A DNA stretch of 64,000 bases from Solanum dulcamara (GCF_947179165.1 NC_077241.1:30933246-30997245); one strand, 5' to 3'; shown: positions 33,161 to 45,702, counted from the stretch's first letter. The notes: generated from the letters alone by a model not told the origin. Program-made: numbers and translations.

Positions 33161-34143
33161 CAAGAAAATTTGATTTTTTTGTATATGTTTGCTTTTGCTA
33201 ACATCTCTGCTCAGTCTGTTAGATTTTGCAAGAACATAATTTGGAGCAGTTGTTTAAGATTAAAGAAAATACAACACCTTTAATTAATTGTATCTAGAGC
33301 ATCAGTTCAGAATGAAAGCTTTTTTCTCATGATCTTTGTCGCAAGACTTTATATTATTTCAGTTTTACATTATTTGTTAATAATTTATCAAAAATTGGTA
33401 GGAAGCATAATCCACATGCATCAGCAAGAGACATAATGCAATGTGGAACTTTATCTAAGCAGAGAGTCAAACTCACCAACAATGGTCAAGAATCTTGTCT
33501 CGAACTCTACTCAACCTACATCAACAATTCAGGATACATACAAATTTTTACATCAAGATTCTTCAAATTCATGGCCAAATCATAACCTCTCAACACTTCT
33601 ATAATTATCTTCACTCTGTTTGCTTTGTTTTTTTTGTAAATCTTGAAATCCATTCTCGTCATAATTCAATACTGGGATAGTTTTTTTGGTTATACTTTCT
33701 TTCTTCCAATGTTTTCTCTTTTTTTATGTTTGAATTTTAATTTTACTTTGATTCTGATTATTTATTCATTGTTATCCTTTTAAAGTTTCATTTTACTTTT
33801 CACCTTCTTTTTCAAATCATTCTTAACTTTTTCAATATCCATCTTTTTCTTAGCCGCCACTACCTTCACTTTCATCATTCACCGATATTAGGGCAATTTT
33901 ATGGATGATGGTGTTCTCAACTCACTCTATCTTATTCTAGCATAACTCATGAGCTTCATTTGGCCTGATTCTTGTACAACCCGATATATGTAGGCGACTC
34001 AAAAATCAAAGCTTAGCCATAATATTTTCATAATTTTTCTTGTCCCAATATTTTTATAAACTTTATTTCAATATTGACGGTCGGGACAAACTTGGCTACT
34101 ACGTCAACTTTTTTCCCCAAAAACTCTTTCATCTTCTCCGATC

Positions 34144-34156
34144 AAAAAGGGACAGT
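34144..34156 (+). promoter_or_regulatory. Polypurine tract of Tat/Ogre-like element
   Basis: AAAAAGGGACAG directly before the LTR start TGTTGACC. Confidence 0.7.
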
Positions 34157-37100
34157 TGTTGACCTCCAAGTTTGGCCCTCTTCTCTTCAAATTACATTCT
34201 ATTAAGCTTTTAAGTTAATAATTATTTTTATCATTACTTTTTTTTTATAATGACCCTCCAGATAATTTTCCTTATACTGCTTTCGTTTCATTATTTAGAA
34301 TGTTCTTGTACTAACCCCAAGTTATTTATGACCTAACAACACGGGTAGCCTATCGCCTAGTCGTTCGTTTAGGTTTTAGGCTCATTTCCCTGTTTTCGAG
34401 CTTTTATAATTTAAAAAGTTGGTCATAACATCAGGTAAACGACTTCAGAACAGGATTTTAATGATTCTAACAGTTTTGGAATATTCAAATTAGGCTAGTA
34501 TCATGGTTGGCATGAGTATCGAGGCAATCAGTATTAATTTAGGGCCATTTTATGCTTTAGCCTTCGAAACTTGGCCTAAGGTTGACTTTGGTCAATATTT
34601 TTTATAAACACGCTCGAATTGAAATTCTGTCATAGCTCTAAAATATTGAGTTTGGTCTATAACAACCTTTTTTGCTTGTTCTGAGGCTTTCGGTCTCATT
34701 CCAAGCCCTATTGTGGTTTTGGTTTGAATTGTTCCTTGGGTATGGGACCCACTTTTCATTGTAACGGCCTCTATTGGAAATTTTGACTATGCCGTTAAGT
34801 TTGGAATATTGTTTCCAATCATAATTCATATATGGTTTATACTGATGGGACTTCAAATGAGTCCGGAGCATCAAAAAATCAAATTTTGGATTGTGTTATC
34901 ACTATTCATTGCGGTTACTGTTCAAAGAAAATTTTTCGGATTTAAGGCACAACTTTGACAAATGATTTCTTGACTATTTTTAGCTCAATTTTACTGATTC
35001 AAAGGTCCAAATTAAAGGTATTTTCTAGAGGAATGCATTGGTAAGCTTGTAAGGTGATTTGGGAACTTCTTTTAAGGTAAATTTCGCATTTTAGCTACTG
35101 TCTTTTGTTATTTTCAGAGTGAAATTTTGCAGAATTTTGAGAAGTTATTTTTTGACTAATTTAGGTCTGATTTGAGCAATTTAAACCCTATCTCATGTGG
35201 AATTTTGAGAAGAACGTTGTGGTGCAATTAGAAAATGATTTGGAGAATTTGATTGAGGTAAAAATGGCAATTTTAGCTGCTATTTTTGTTGAATTATGGA
35301 GTGGAATTTTGATAAACTTTGCGGACTGGTTACTTGGGGGTTTTAAGTCTAAATTTAGAAATTCTTGATGCTAAATTGTGGAGTTTTTCATTTCAGTTGT
35401 TGAGGCTTCGTTCTGGTGATTTTTACATTAATGCTACCGCCCATATTATTAATTTTGTCCTAGAATTGGGTTTTGATGAATGAACTAATTTGTGGAGTTT
35501 TCCATCCCCGAATTGTATCCCAATTTGAGATATGAGTTTGGGGGATGGTTAGGATCAGCTTTTGGGGTTAGTTCCAAAACTTTCTGTATGGGTCCCACAA
35601 TTCCTGATTTTGACTATGAAATTGGCCCGTCTTTGAATTAGATAATGTTAATGTCATAACGACCGTAGTAATGTTGTGAGTCTATTTTTGATAGCGTGAC
35701 AGCATTTTGAGGCCATACGAAAAGGAAAATCTCTGGCAAAGTTATTTCGAGCTCGTGCGTTCAGCCTACAGGTAGGCTACGCCTTTCCTTCCTTTAGATT
35801 AAGCTAGAATGTGAGAAAGAAAGTTGAGATAGATGGAATTCTGGCTTGGGTAGCTTATATATATACCTTAGGTGCCAAAAATCATGCTTTAGGCTTTTAT
35901 CGGGTATTTTAGGTAAGTGAAAGCATGTGATCTATTTTGTTAAATTTTGATACTTTTAGTCGCATCGATTTCTTATACTTGCTACTGTGGCACATATTGC
36001 CCTTAGTATAGGTTGTGGAACTTGCATTAGATGTCCTAACGTCTCTCCGGCGGGCTTCGATCCTTGTAGAATGGTGTAGCATACCGGTGTCTAGTAGTTG
36101 GGCCTTATATAGGCAGTAACTTTGCTCTCCTAAAAAACCTCACCCATAACTTCCTATGATTGCAACTTTTAAGACTTGTCGGTGATACTATACGTCTTGT
36201 TCGGCTTGTTCGGTTCCAATTGAAGCCCTCACGATATATCTGTTGATTTATTCTGGAAGATATCCTCGGTGGTTATAAGTATTCAGTTGGAAAAGAAAAT
36301 ATTTGGCACCATCGATTAAGTCATCTGTAAGCATCTGGGTTTCATACCCGACCTCCATTCTGGAATCCCATTAGAGAGCATGCGGTCCCAATCTCTGCCT
36401 CTATCAACTTGCTAATATGGTGAGCATCTGGGTCCCAATCTCGGCCTCAATAGTATCGATGGATTATGGCGAGCATCCGGGTCCTAGTCCCAGCCTTGAC
36501 CATATTAAGAATTCTAGAAAGTAGCCTTGACCATCCGGGTCCTAGCCGGGATATTTACCTTTCTTACCTTAGATACTTATTTTGACTCTTGTTTAGGCTT
36601 ATTCCTATCTTTTATATTGTTTTTACCTTTCATGCTCAGTCAGCCTATGATGCCTACTGGGTACCTTATATCTGGTACTCATACTACACTCTACATCTAT
36701 TTTTGTAATGTAAGACCGAGTTCTAGCTACCATAGCGTATAAATCAAGCCTATTGCTACAGGTTCCAAAGACCAAGGTGAGCACTTGCAATTTTGAAATC
36801 ATTTTTGTCTCTTTTAGCTTGGATGGCCCGTCTTATTATACTTTTGAAACTATCCAGTGTTGTATATATATTTTGATCCACTTTTGAGACTTGTACTCAT
36901 TTTATTTTGGTAGAAGCTCTGTACTAGTGACTTTCAGGTTCTGGGAAGGATTTAGTTTAATGTATTTTTTATATATTTTAGGCCAAATCCATCGGTGACC
37001 CCTTAAAGTTGGCACCAACTTTCACTTAAACACCTAAACCAGGAAATGTTCATTTTAGACACCTAATGTAAGGGTCTGATGTGTCATTTTCATACTTTTT

Positions 37101-37284
37101 TGACAATCACCAAAATATATTAAGTGTGTGTACTACACTCGTCTGACGTGTTAAAAATAGTAAATTAAATAAAGACACGTGGCATAAAAATAATTATCAA
37201 ATAATATCTTTTGAATAGAAAAAATGACCAATAATTTAATGACACGTGGTATTTTTTTTATCCAAAAAAAATTAACAATTATTA

Positions 37285-37415
37285 ACCCCCCACCCACCCC
37301 GCTGTCATCTTTCCAACCCCACCCACCCCATCCACCCCAACCCCACCCTAACACAACCCCTCCTCCACTCCGCCATTATCTTCTCCAACCCACCCACCCA
37401 ACCCCTCCCCACCCA
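37285..37415. repeat. C-rich low-complexity tract
   Basis: Repeated ACCCCACCCA-type words. It produces a Pro-rich plus-strand frame and a Gly/Trp-rich minus-strand frame, both artefacts. Confidence 0.8.
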
Positions 37416-37707
37416 ACGCGATACATACATCCAAGTTAATAAAAAAAACAAGAACAAACAAGTTCAACAGATAGAAATTATGTCTGCTTCTGATTTTGTG
37501 AGGTGTTTTTGCATTTTCCATACTTTTTCAATTTTGTGAACTTTCATATGGAAATTTCATAAGCTCCAAGTAGTTCTCATAATCCCTATTGTGAATTATC
37601 ACCTGAAGCTATGGATGAAAAAACCAAAACCTTTTTCCAAATAATTTCAACAGATTATCGGTCTCATAAGAAGAGTACATATTTAGTATATTATATAAAA
37701 AAGCATC

Positions 37708-37765
37708 TACACAGAGAAAAAGAAAGGGAAAAAAAGAAAAAAGAAAAAAAAGAAAAAAAAGAATG
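37708..37765. repeat. Purine (GA/AAAG) tract
   Basis: Nearly uninterrupted A and G with repeated GAAAAAA words. Confidence 0.8.
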
Positions 37766-38395
37766 GGTTTTTTAGGGGCACTTGCTAGTCTTCTTCTACC
37801 GCTAATAATGGAGGTTAAAGGGGAGTGTTAAAATGAAGAAGAAGAACAACAACAAAAAAAATTTAAGAAAAACAGCTTCTACGCGCCTTAGAAAGGTGGA
37901 AAACACGCGAATTGCCAACTGTCAAAAAAGTGTCAAGATGACACATTCTACCCTTACTTGAGGTGTCTAAAATGAATATCTCCTGGTTTAGGTGTCTAAG
38001 TGAAAGTTGGTGCCAACTTATGAGGGCCACCGATGGGTTTGGCTTGCCTATCGATGGGGAGGGTTATGGTAGGTGTCATCATGACCTGAGAAATTGAGTT
38101 GTGGCATTATTATATGTACAATTTTCTACTATTGTTGTTATTTCTATTATTGTTAATTTTATGACCGATTTAACCATCATGACAGATTCAATCGTTGAAG
38201 TCTACTTCTACTATTGTCGTCATCTTATTTTGAAGTTTCTTACTTATTAAATTAGTTATAAGTCAATATTTTGCTAAATCATTAGCAAAAAGTTATAATA
38301 CTAGTATTATAACTTCCTACATAATAATTATGTGTTACATCAAATATTCAATTAGAAGTTTGAAAGAATTGATTTGAAGTAGGGAAAGACCCATA

Positions 38396-40748
38396 TGTCA
38401 CGACCCAAGCCTAGGGCCTAGAAGTGACATGGCGAATGGGACGCACGCAGATACCTCACCCAAGCCTCTTACCATTCAATAAGCATTTTATCAGTATTGA
38501 CATTAAAGAAAGCATAAATAAGAGGGTAATGGGACTAAGGGATTCAACAAAGAATATAAGTCAAAGTCAAATTTAAACATCATATATTATATCCAACAAT
38601 ACCTTCTACATTAAAGGCTTGGCGGGGGCTAAGACACGTCCCTAGCTCACCCTCAAGATAAAAGTCAAAAGTAACACAAGCAACCTAATATTCTATACAT
38701 GACATAAGCGAGAAATGATAAGAGTGTTTTTCCCAAAATATGGGAACTCACCAAATAGTAGTAGACTTCAACGATTGAACTTAGACACGGGGAGGAGAGT
38801 GTGGAGAGACGCTGGTCCCTATATTGTGATATCATGTAGGCAAAAGTATGCATTAGTACTTTGAATATACTAAGTATGTGAGCACTCTATGAAATGAAGA
38901 ATGTTATGACAGTTATAAAAAATATGCATAACTAAATGCATGCATGAGGAATCATCATAAGAAACCTTAAAACATTCATTTTGTGGGAAGATGACTATAA
39001 CCGACATTTAAGACTATGAAAGCTATTACATAGAATCCAACATAACCCCCCTACGTTGGCATGGGGAGAATACTTGTCGGGAAGAGCTTTGTCAACTTTA
39101 ATAATTTCTTTAACTTTAACTTTAGGGGCTAATTGTGGATCCACTAGCCTAAATAGCCTACAAGAGCTCCTATGTTGGCGCATAGTTAGTGCAATATGAG
39201 ACTTTATGTAAGGACTCCTTCGGTCAAGTCCCCATCTACATGCTACATTTGGTGCTAGGTAAATCCCACATAATAGTATAAAAATATCATAATAACATAA
39301 GAATTCATATAATTTTAGACATCAAATCATTATTCGGTAGAATAGCTCATTAAAACCTTTCATTTAATTAAATTATGTGAGAATTGTACTTTCACATTGA
39401 ATTCTTTCTTTGTCTAAGAAGCCCTTTCATCATTGTTCAATTATTTCATAACAACAACAACAACAACCACCCAGTGGAATCCCACAAGTGCGTCCTGAGA
39501 GGGTAGGATCTACGTAGACCTTACTACTACCTCATGGACATAGAGAGGCTATTTCCAAAAGACCCTCGACTCGTAAGACTACCTTAAACATAAAACTTTC
39601 TTTTATAAACTTTCATTTGAAGTCAAAGCTTTCAACATAAGGAAACTAGGTGTTCATTTCATATAACCTCCAAAAAAATTTAAAACAATGATAGCATGCA
39701 TGAAAGTGATGGAAATGCATCAATTTAATCATCTTAAAATAACACACCATTTATACTTCAAAACTACCTTTATGCCTTCATATAAGAACCTTGATAAATC
39801 ATTCATTTCGTGAAATTGATAGTCAATATACATCAATATAGGTACATAAACTTTACATAGGCAATAATCTATGCATTTGGAATCATCATGTAAAAACTCA
39901 TAAGATTTCATCATTTAAATTGAATTAATAGGTTGAGAAAACACTTGGGCTCCATGGGTGGAAGAACCCATGAATGAAACCCACATACGTTGGAGCGATA
40001 ATTCCTTAATGGAAAATTTGAAAATAATTGGAAGCTTGATCTTCTTGGAGTGAAACCCTATAATCTTTCATGAAGATGCAAGAGACATTGGGATAGAAGA
40101 ATTTTTATTGGGAAGTTGGGGTTTAGGGTCTTTATATGGGTGAACCTTTGCCCTCAAAATGACTCTGCTTAAATTAAAATACAGAAAAAGAATAAAATGT
40201 TCCTTTTAAAATTTGGCCAGAACTAGCTTCATGAAGACCCCTTCAAGATCCGTGGTGTCCACCACGACCCGTGGTCAGGGGCCGTGATGATTGGCTTGGG
40301 AAAAGTTTTTGGGAGTTTGCAGGGAGGGTCTCTGAAGTTTCTTCAAAGAGACCTTAACGGTTTGTGAATGACATCACGGCATGTGAAACGTGGCCATAGT
40401 GCAGGTCCTGTAGAAGGACTTGCAGGAGTGACCATCATGGATCACACCACGGTCCGTGAAGAGCTCCATGTCCCCTGGTGGTCCCCCGTGGTGCTTCACT
40501 TGGAATGTTTTTTGAGGGCTTTTAGAAGGGGTCGCCATAGAGGGATTCATGGCCCGTGGTGTCCTACATGGTCTGTGTTCCTCATCCTCGTCCATTCCCT
40601 GCAAGTCTGAGCTCTGAATTACCACCACGGTAATTCACCATGATATGTTATACGTACCACAACCCATGGTCGACACATGGTGCCAGTTTTCTGCATGTTC
40701 ATTCTTGGTTCCTCATTTTAGGAATTTCCAAAATTTTGGGGTCTTACA
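38396..40748 (-). mobile_element. C'-family solo LTR with 5-bp duplication
   Basis: Ends TGTCACGACCC (38396) and GGGGTCTTACA (40748), the complements of LTR end and start. It is flanked by CCATA (38391-38395) and CCATG (40749-40753), a target duplication with one change, and no interior is present, so it arose by LTR-LTR recombination. U3 (about 40147-40748) has repeated CACGG(C/T)CCGTGG motifs; a TATATAAAG-like box is near 40130 on the minus strand. Frames at 40368-40915 are U3 shadows or lie just past it. Confidence 0.85.
39448..39575 (-). mobile_element. 5'-truncated SINE resembling the Solanaceae TS family
   Basis: On the minus strand the body ends in a (TTG)n tail (39451-39466 as CAA repeats), preceded by GGGATTCCACTGGGTGG and, further in, by GAGTCGAGGGTC and CTCTCTATGTCC words. 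These match what I recall of the tobacco TS SINE 3' body and tail. The tRNA-like 5' part with A and B boxes is absent. It sits inside the C'-family solo LTR. Confidence 0.72.
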
Positions 40749-41229
40749 CCATGTCATTCAACCAATTGTGTCATCCAATTTGGCCAAAAGGATTAAATTT
40801 CTTACCTATCATCATCCCATATTTTACACCCAAAATGAGCGCAAATCAGCTAATTCAATCCCAAAATAATCCTAAATCAGCCAGTTCATTCCCTTTAAGT
40901 TCTAAAACACATTAGGTTTTATCTTCTCCATTCTCAATAGTCGTAGCTTTCGCTTTCCCCTCTTAGACAAGATTCCATCTTTATTTTCTTTCTAAATCAG
41001 AATGGTTTCACCATTTTCAACTATGTTTTCTATCTGTCTTTTTCATATTCAAATATCTTATAGAAAAGCCAAAAATATTGTGATTGTTGACCAAAAATCG
41101 CTGCAAAGTATGAAGTAAAAGGACGTTTTTCTCAATCTCTTCTCTGTCACATTTTGGATTTATCTTGAAGTAAGGATTTTGAATTTCAAACGACTTCAAA
41201 TCCCACTCAAATAAAGCCTACTTTTCACT

Positions 41230-41237
41230 TATAAATA
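41230..41237 (+). promoter_or_regulatory. TATA box of the Tat/Ogre-like LTR
   Basis: TATAAATA followed by ACTCTTGTTC, the usual form of a plant LTR promoter, about 870 bp before the LTR end. Confidence 0.5.
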
Positions 41238-42098
41238 CACTCTTGTTCTTCAGCAAGACAATTTTTTTTGGAGGGCCGGGAGGATTGAAAAATTCCATCT
41301 ACTCTTGTTCTTATTTCTCAGTTTAGTCAAGTTTTAAATCTCATTTTATTTTCGATAAAGGAGTTATGAATCTAAGACCTCAAAGTCCCAGTCACTTCCC
41401 TATTATATATCCGACACTTGCATCGCTTCTTCACTCGCATACTTTGACATTCCATATATTGGATTGAAGTTCTTTTATTTGGAGACTGTTAGTTCCTTTT
41501 GGTTCACCTGTTGGAGGATTATTTATTCTAAATTGCCTACTTTATATTTTGTATTAACTATGTTGAATTACTTTTGATATTCTATTCCGCACCTAGATTT
41601 ACTCGACCATTTGGGATTATGAATAGAGTCAAACAGTATTGATTTATGACCCTTTTCAAATGTAGTTTTAAATTCTAAATGACCTCTTTTTCAAATGAAG
41701 TTTTTAAACTGTAAATGCCTCTTTTCAAGTGAAGTTTTAACTTGTACCAAGTCCTTACCCCATCTAAAATGGTTTTCTTATTTTTGAAAGTTATTTAGTT
41801 GTAGACTTCAAATTTCTAATTTTTATGTAGTTAATGATCACCTTGACGCTAAGAACATTTATTTTTATAAATACTAAATGATTAACTAGCTTTTAAATTG
41901 GTCACTATTTTTAGCTTGATTTATTAACTTATGTTTGGATGGTTAACAATTTTAATGGATCTTTACGATGTCTAACCCCTTTCCTTTTAGAATTAATTGA
42001 ACCTTTTTCTTAGAATCTTTAATTGGTTAGATAGACCTTAACAATGGAGTTAATATTAGAAATTTTAGGTGCCCTAACTCACCCTTATAATAGTTACG

Positions 42099-42108
42099 TG
42101 GCGACCCC
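42099..42108 (+). promoter_or_regulatory. Possible tRNA-Arg-type primer-binding site
   Basis: TGGCGACCCC resembles the start of the site used by Tat/Ogre elements; similarity stops after ten bases. The following 42109-42307 is AT-rich with no gene signature. Confidence 0.4.
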
Positions 42109-42307
42109 TTAAATTAAGTTATTTATTTTAGGAATCATCAATATATTATACTATAATATAACCTCGATTAAAATGGGGTATAACAATTATACCATGTTAC
42201 AGTTATCAAATACACTCCACAATAATCTAGCTAAATAATTATTGTTTTGTTTATCCTTAATTTCTGTAGATAAACTTACATAACTAAAAATATTTCATGA
42301 TGATAGT

Positions 42308-45300
42308 TGTCATGACCCAAATCCTCGATTCATGATGGCGCTTACCATACCCACCAGTATGCAAGCCAATCCATGTCTCGGAACTGCTAGTAATGGAATG
42401 TAAGGGTACAAGACCAATAATTTAACTAAAAAATAATAATAACCAAGAGGAACACAAATGAACAGCGGGAGCAAATCAAAATATATACAAACAAAAGATC
42501 CCTCCCAGAACCTGGAAGACACATGTACGTAGCTACTAAGAAATTGAATTCAAGTTCCAAAAGTGGACCATAAAAACAATACTATCTCAAAAAGCAATAG
42601 ATAGATAAGATACATATACAGAGGGAAATAGGTAAATCCAGAACATTGTGTTCTCACCAACGCCTCCGATTAAGATAGTAGCTAGCTTGAGATCAATGTT
42701 GATAGCTAGTACTCGGACCTGCATTATGAAAATAGATGTAGAGTGTAGTATGAGTACCAAAACAAGAGGTACCCAGTAGCCATCATTGGCCGACTGAGCA
42801 AGGAAAGAAAAACTAATCTGCAATGCAGAAACTAGCACAACTAGAGATAGGAACAAGAAATAAACAAGGTATGTACACGAGCATACTCACACACAAAGAG
42901 AATGCAAAACTAACTAACTCCATCAGGCTCGTATAAACCCGACAGGTACACTCGTGCACAAGTCTAAAAGTAATAACCCAAATAAACCCCCATAAGCCTG
43001 ATAGGAGCAAGGATAGCTAAAGCGAGATGAAGAAATCTGATGTAGTACCAACAGCATCACAATTTCCCAAAGACTTGAAACGGTCCATTCTAATGACTTA
43101 AAGCTTGAACCCGCAACATGATAGAGATAAGGACTAGAACTAAAGAAATTTAGGAGGTCGAAGAGTTGAGCTGAGATTTGAAAGTAACCAAGGACTTGAA
43201 CACATGTTTTGATAATCATGGAGTTGAACCACGTGCAAAAGAGATAGGGACTTGAACTGAGGCAAAACCACTATGGCAACGACTTGAACTATGCTTGGTG
43301 GAGTGATTTGGGGAATTAAACAATAAGAAGAAGTGAAACGGTCAAAATTAGGATCAGAAGCCAACCGAGCGGCACAAAGAGTAATCTAGTGCCATAATGA
43401 AATCACTTTAGTGCAAACCACATCTAACTTGAATTGATGAATATACTTGTATAACTAAGAATCAAGCGATGATGAACCGATGAAATCTGTCAATTATGGA
43501 TATAAGGTCCCAAAGTTGTGTTACTGCCTAGCTAAGGCTCAAACTATCAGACTCAAGTCTTCTATATTAGTCTATAGGAAGGAAAGCCATTTGAAGCATC
43601 ATTGGAGAAGTTCCAAACCCTAACAGCACAAAAATCATGCAATTCTATAGCTATCACTAGTCTAAGACTAGACTAAGGTAAAACATGCTTCCAAGGACAT
43701 AAAACAAAGTCATGGTACACACCACAAGGTATGAATGATCAACAATAACAGGGGACCTGCTTTGTAGTTCAAATTTCTCAAAAATAGAACCTACGAGATG
43801 AAATCTAGGAATTTAGCATGGTCGACACCCAAACACCTCCAAAATTATACAATTCAGTATATAATTGCCTAAACATACACATCCTAAAGAGGAAAAACTC
43901 GTAGCTTATCTGTAGGGTGACCGCACGTTCTCCAACACATATAACCGGAGCTTTTCCCATCAAAACGGCCTCAAAATGATGCCATGCTATCAAAAATAGA
44001 ATCACAACATCAATACGATTTTTTTAAAACCATAATTGCTAAATTTAGAAATGGACCAATTTTGGAGTAAAAAATGAAAAAGTAGGACCTGCTCCATAAA
44101 TTACAAAATTGACTTCATGAAAAGCTCCTAAATGTTACCCCAAACGTATGTTCCAAAAAGGAAAATAATTCGGGGATCAAATCAGACCCCACAATACATG
44201 CATAAAAATCACCTTTTTAGCTAAGAAATACATCAATGGTAGTAGCTCATGTATGAATTTTAACTCCGATAAAGACTCCATAACACTTCCTAACTGATTA
44301 ACCATGAAGCCACGAATATTTTGGACATTTGGGACCTTGAATCGCCTAAAATAGAGCTCTCTAGCTGTAGATACGGTGTTATAAATCTTGAGAGTGAGAG
44401 ATGATCGCGTCTAGTCTTAAATTAAAAGACAAAAAAAAATTCATCACGATCGTGAGGACAAGTGTTGTGATTGCAAAATCCTTACTAAAATACCATCGTG
44501 CTCGCGAGGACCAGGTCTCGCAATTACGAAGACCAAGTGGGTTATTTGTTAACTCTTCATTCTGATTGTAGCCAAGGGCCATGCTATCACGATGCTTAGC
44601 ACAGTGACCCTCCAATGTCTAGAAGAATCCATCATGAATAAATGAAGAAATCCACTTGCACCAGCAACGACTACAACAAAGAGGTTTAGGAAAAGTCCAA
44701 AACTCTAATAGGGTGTTCGAAATTCATTCAGAATTTCGTGCGCACAAACCAACCATGCTATGCAACAAAAATTCATGTTCCAGACTCAATGCCAGATCTA
44801 AAATTTCCATACGAGGTAATTTTAACAAAAGGTAGGCCTCATAATCATGTGCTATTTTGAGCCTAAATCCACAATGGGCCTTGAGATTAGATAGGAAGCC
44901 TTAGGAACCAAACAAAGGGTCGCTCTAGACCAAACTTGACATTTTGGAACTAACCGCACTAACAAATTTTTTATCCAAGCACATTTTCCAATAATATTGA
45001 CCAAAGTCAACCTTAGGCCAAATTTCAAAGGCTGGAGTGTCAAATGGCCTCTAACTCACACCGATTGCCTTGATAGTCATGCCAACCATGCTACTAGCTT
45101 TATTTGGTAATTTTGGAGCAGACCGTCAAAACTCCATTCTGAAGTTTTTTAACTGAAGTAATTACCGAAGTCAACTTTTCAAGTTATAAAAGATCTAAAT
45201 TATGGAAACGGGTGTAAAACCCAAACGAATGGCCTGATGACCAAATAGTCAGTTCCAGCAAGTTATAAATGACTAGCTATTGGTACAAGATTACTTTAAA

Positions 45301-45348
45301 CGATGAAATGAATGCTTAAATTCAAAACTGATCTGGAGGGTCATTACA
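42308..45348 (-). mobile_element. E-family LTR (3.0 kb), minus strand
   Basis: Left edge TGTCATGACCC and right edge GGGTCATTACA are the complements of LTR end and start. U3 on the right (44380-45348) holds CACGATCGTG-type palindromes. The right flank continues into a pol tail, so this is the 3' LTR of a minus-strand element. Minus-strand reading frames between 42310 and 44615 are LTR sequence without family signatures. Confidence 0.8.
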
Positions 45349-45702
45349 ACATCCACTACTAAAAGAACTTTCATACGCAAAAGTAAGAGTCAAGAAGTAT
45401 ATGAAGGCTGAAATAAGCAGGGAAACTGCTCCTAATTCTCTTACTTAGTCTCCCAGGTAGCCTCCTTGATTGGATGATGCCTCTTATGGACCTTAACCAC
45501 AGGAATGGCTCTGGATCACAACTGTCTAACATCTCTAACTAAAATAACAAAATGATCCTTAATATAACTCAGAGGATTATCTAACTCAACTGTGTCATAT
45601 TGGAGCACATCAGACTCATTTGGGACATACCAGCTATAAGACCTCATAAGATGAAAAGTCGAATAAAAAACAGAATTTCAAAGGAATTGGAAACTGACCC
45701 AA
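44373..45702. repeat. Direct duplication, copy 1
   Basis: Covers the U3 part of the E-LTR, the pol tail and the first bases of a C-family LTR. It is repeated at 46981-48317 (for example ACAGTGACCC at 44601 and 47211; shared right limit TGACCCAAG). Offset about 2.61 kb. Confidence 0.88.
45351..45634 (-). pseudogene. Chromodomain-like pol tail of an E-family element
   Basis: Minus-strand words HHPIKEATWETK and, upstream, AIPVVKV-like sequence match the end of chromoviral integrase. Only about 280 bp are present before C-family LTR sequence begins at 45635. A second copy of the same segment is at 47965-48248. Confidence 0.68.

Larger units (their letters stand above)
32400..34156 (+). mobile_element. 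3' untranslated region of a Tat/Ogre-like element
   Basis: Non-coding stretch with two tandem arrays, then AT-rich sequence with no gene signature (33170-33900). It ends in CCCGATATATGTAGGCGACTC near 33982 and a polypurine tract. The ATATGTAGGC motif and arrays between pol and the 3' LTR are typical of the Tat/Ogre lineage. Its pol is not in the window; the left edge is the C-family LTR. Confidence 0.6.
36981..38043. mobile_element. 1.06-kb element with long terminal inverted repeats
   Basis: Arms of about 95 bp: the left begins GGCCAAATCCATCGGTGACC and the right ends as its near reverse complement (GGCCACCGATGGGTTTGGC). Inside both arms, GTTGGCACCAACTTTCACTT is present in opposite orientations. 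No transposase frame. The centre holds a C-rich stretch (37285-37415) and a purine run (37708-37765). The insertion interrupts the E-LTR, since flanking LTR sequence resumes at GGCTTGCC. A target duplication is not clear because the right end overlaps an LTR word. Superfamily unknown; a MITE-like non-autonomous DNA transposon is the best guess. Confidence 0.8.
34246..38105 (+). mobile_element. E-family solo LTR, interrupted by a TIR element
   Basis: Starts TATAATGACCCTCCAGAT, matching the complement of the E-LTR tip at 45348, and ends CATGACCTGAGAAATTGAG...GTGGCA, matching the E-LTR end at 50676. Its internal parts recur in the minus LTR at 42308-45348. No interior or PBS follows it, so it is a solo LTR. 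No clear target duplication. Reading frames inside (34638-34874, 36527-36742) have no family signature. Confidence 0.75.
34157..42097 (+). mobile_element. Tat/Ogre-like LTR split by two solo LTRs
   Basis: Starts TGTTGACCTCCAAGTTTGGC. Its own sequence is 34157-34245, 38106-38395 and 40749-42097, about 1.7 kb in total. A TATAAATA box lies at 41230-41237. It ends before a TGGCGACCCC primer-site-like sequence. The stretches 38106-38395 and 40754-42097 hold no gene that I can recognise; assigning them to this LTR is inferred from the nesting. Confidence 0.6.

Noticed and set aside
33495..33680. Small secreted protein frame
   Set aside because: AT-rich Tat/Ogre 3' region; no conserved motif and a stop-rich surrounding.
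37224..37439. Proline-rich protein frame
   Set aside because: Produced by the C-rich tract of the TIR element; no start context or family signature.
40368..40915. Overlapping frames on both strands as small genes
   Set aside because: They lie in the palindrome-rich U3 of a solo LTR, where symmetric motifs keep frames open on both strands, or just past it.
42310..44615. A run of minus-strand frames that might be one broken membrane protein gene
   Set aside because: The whole stretch aligns with E-family LTR copies at 34246-38105 and 50692-52030; hydrophobic content comes from T-rich LTR sequence.
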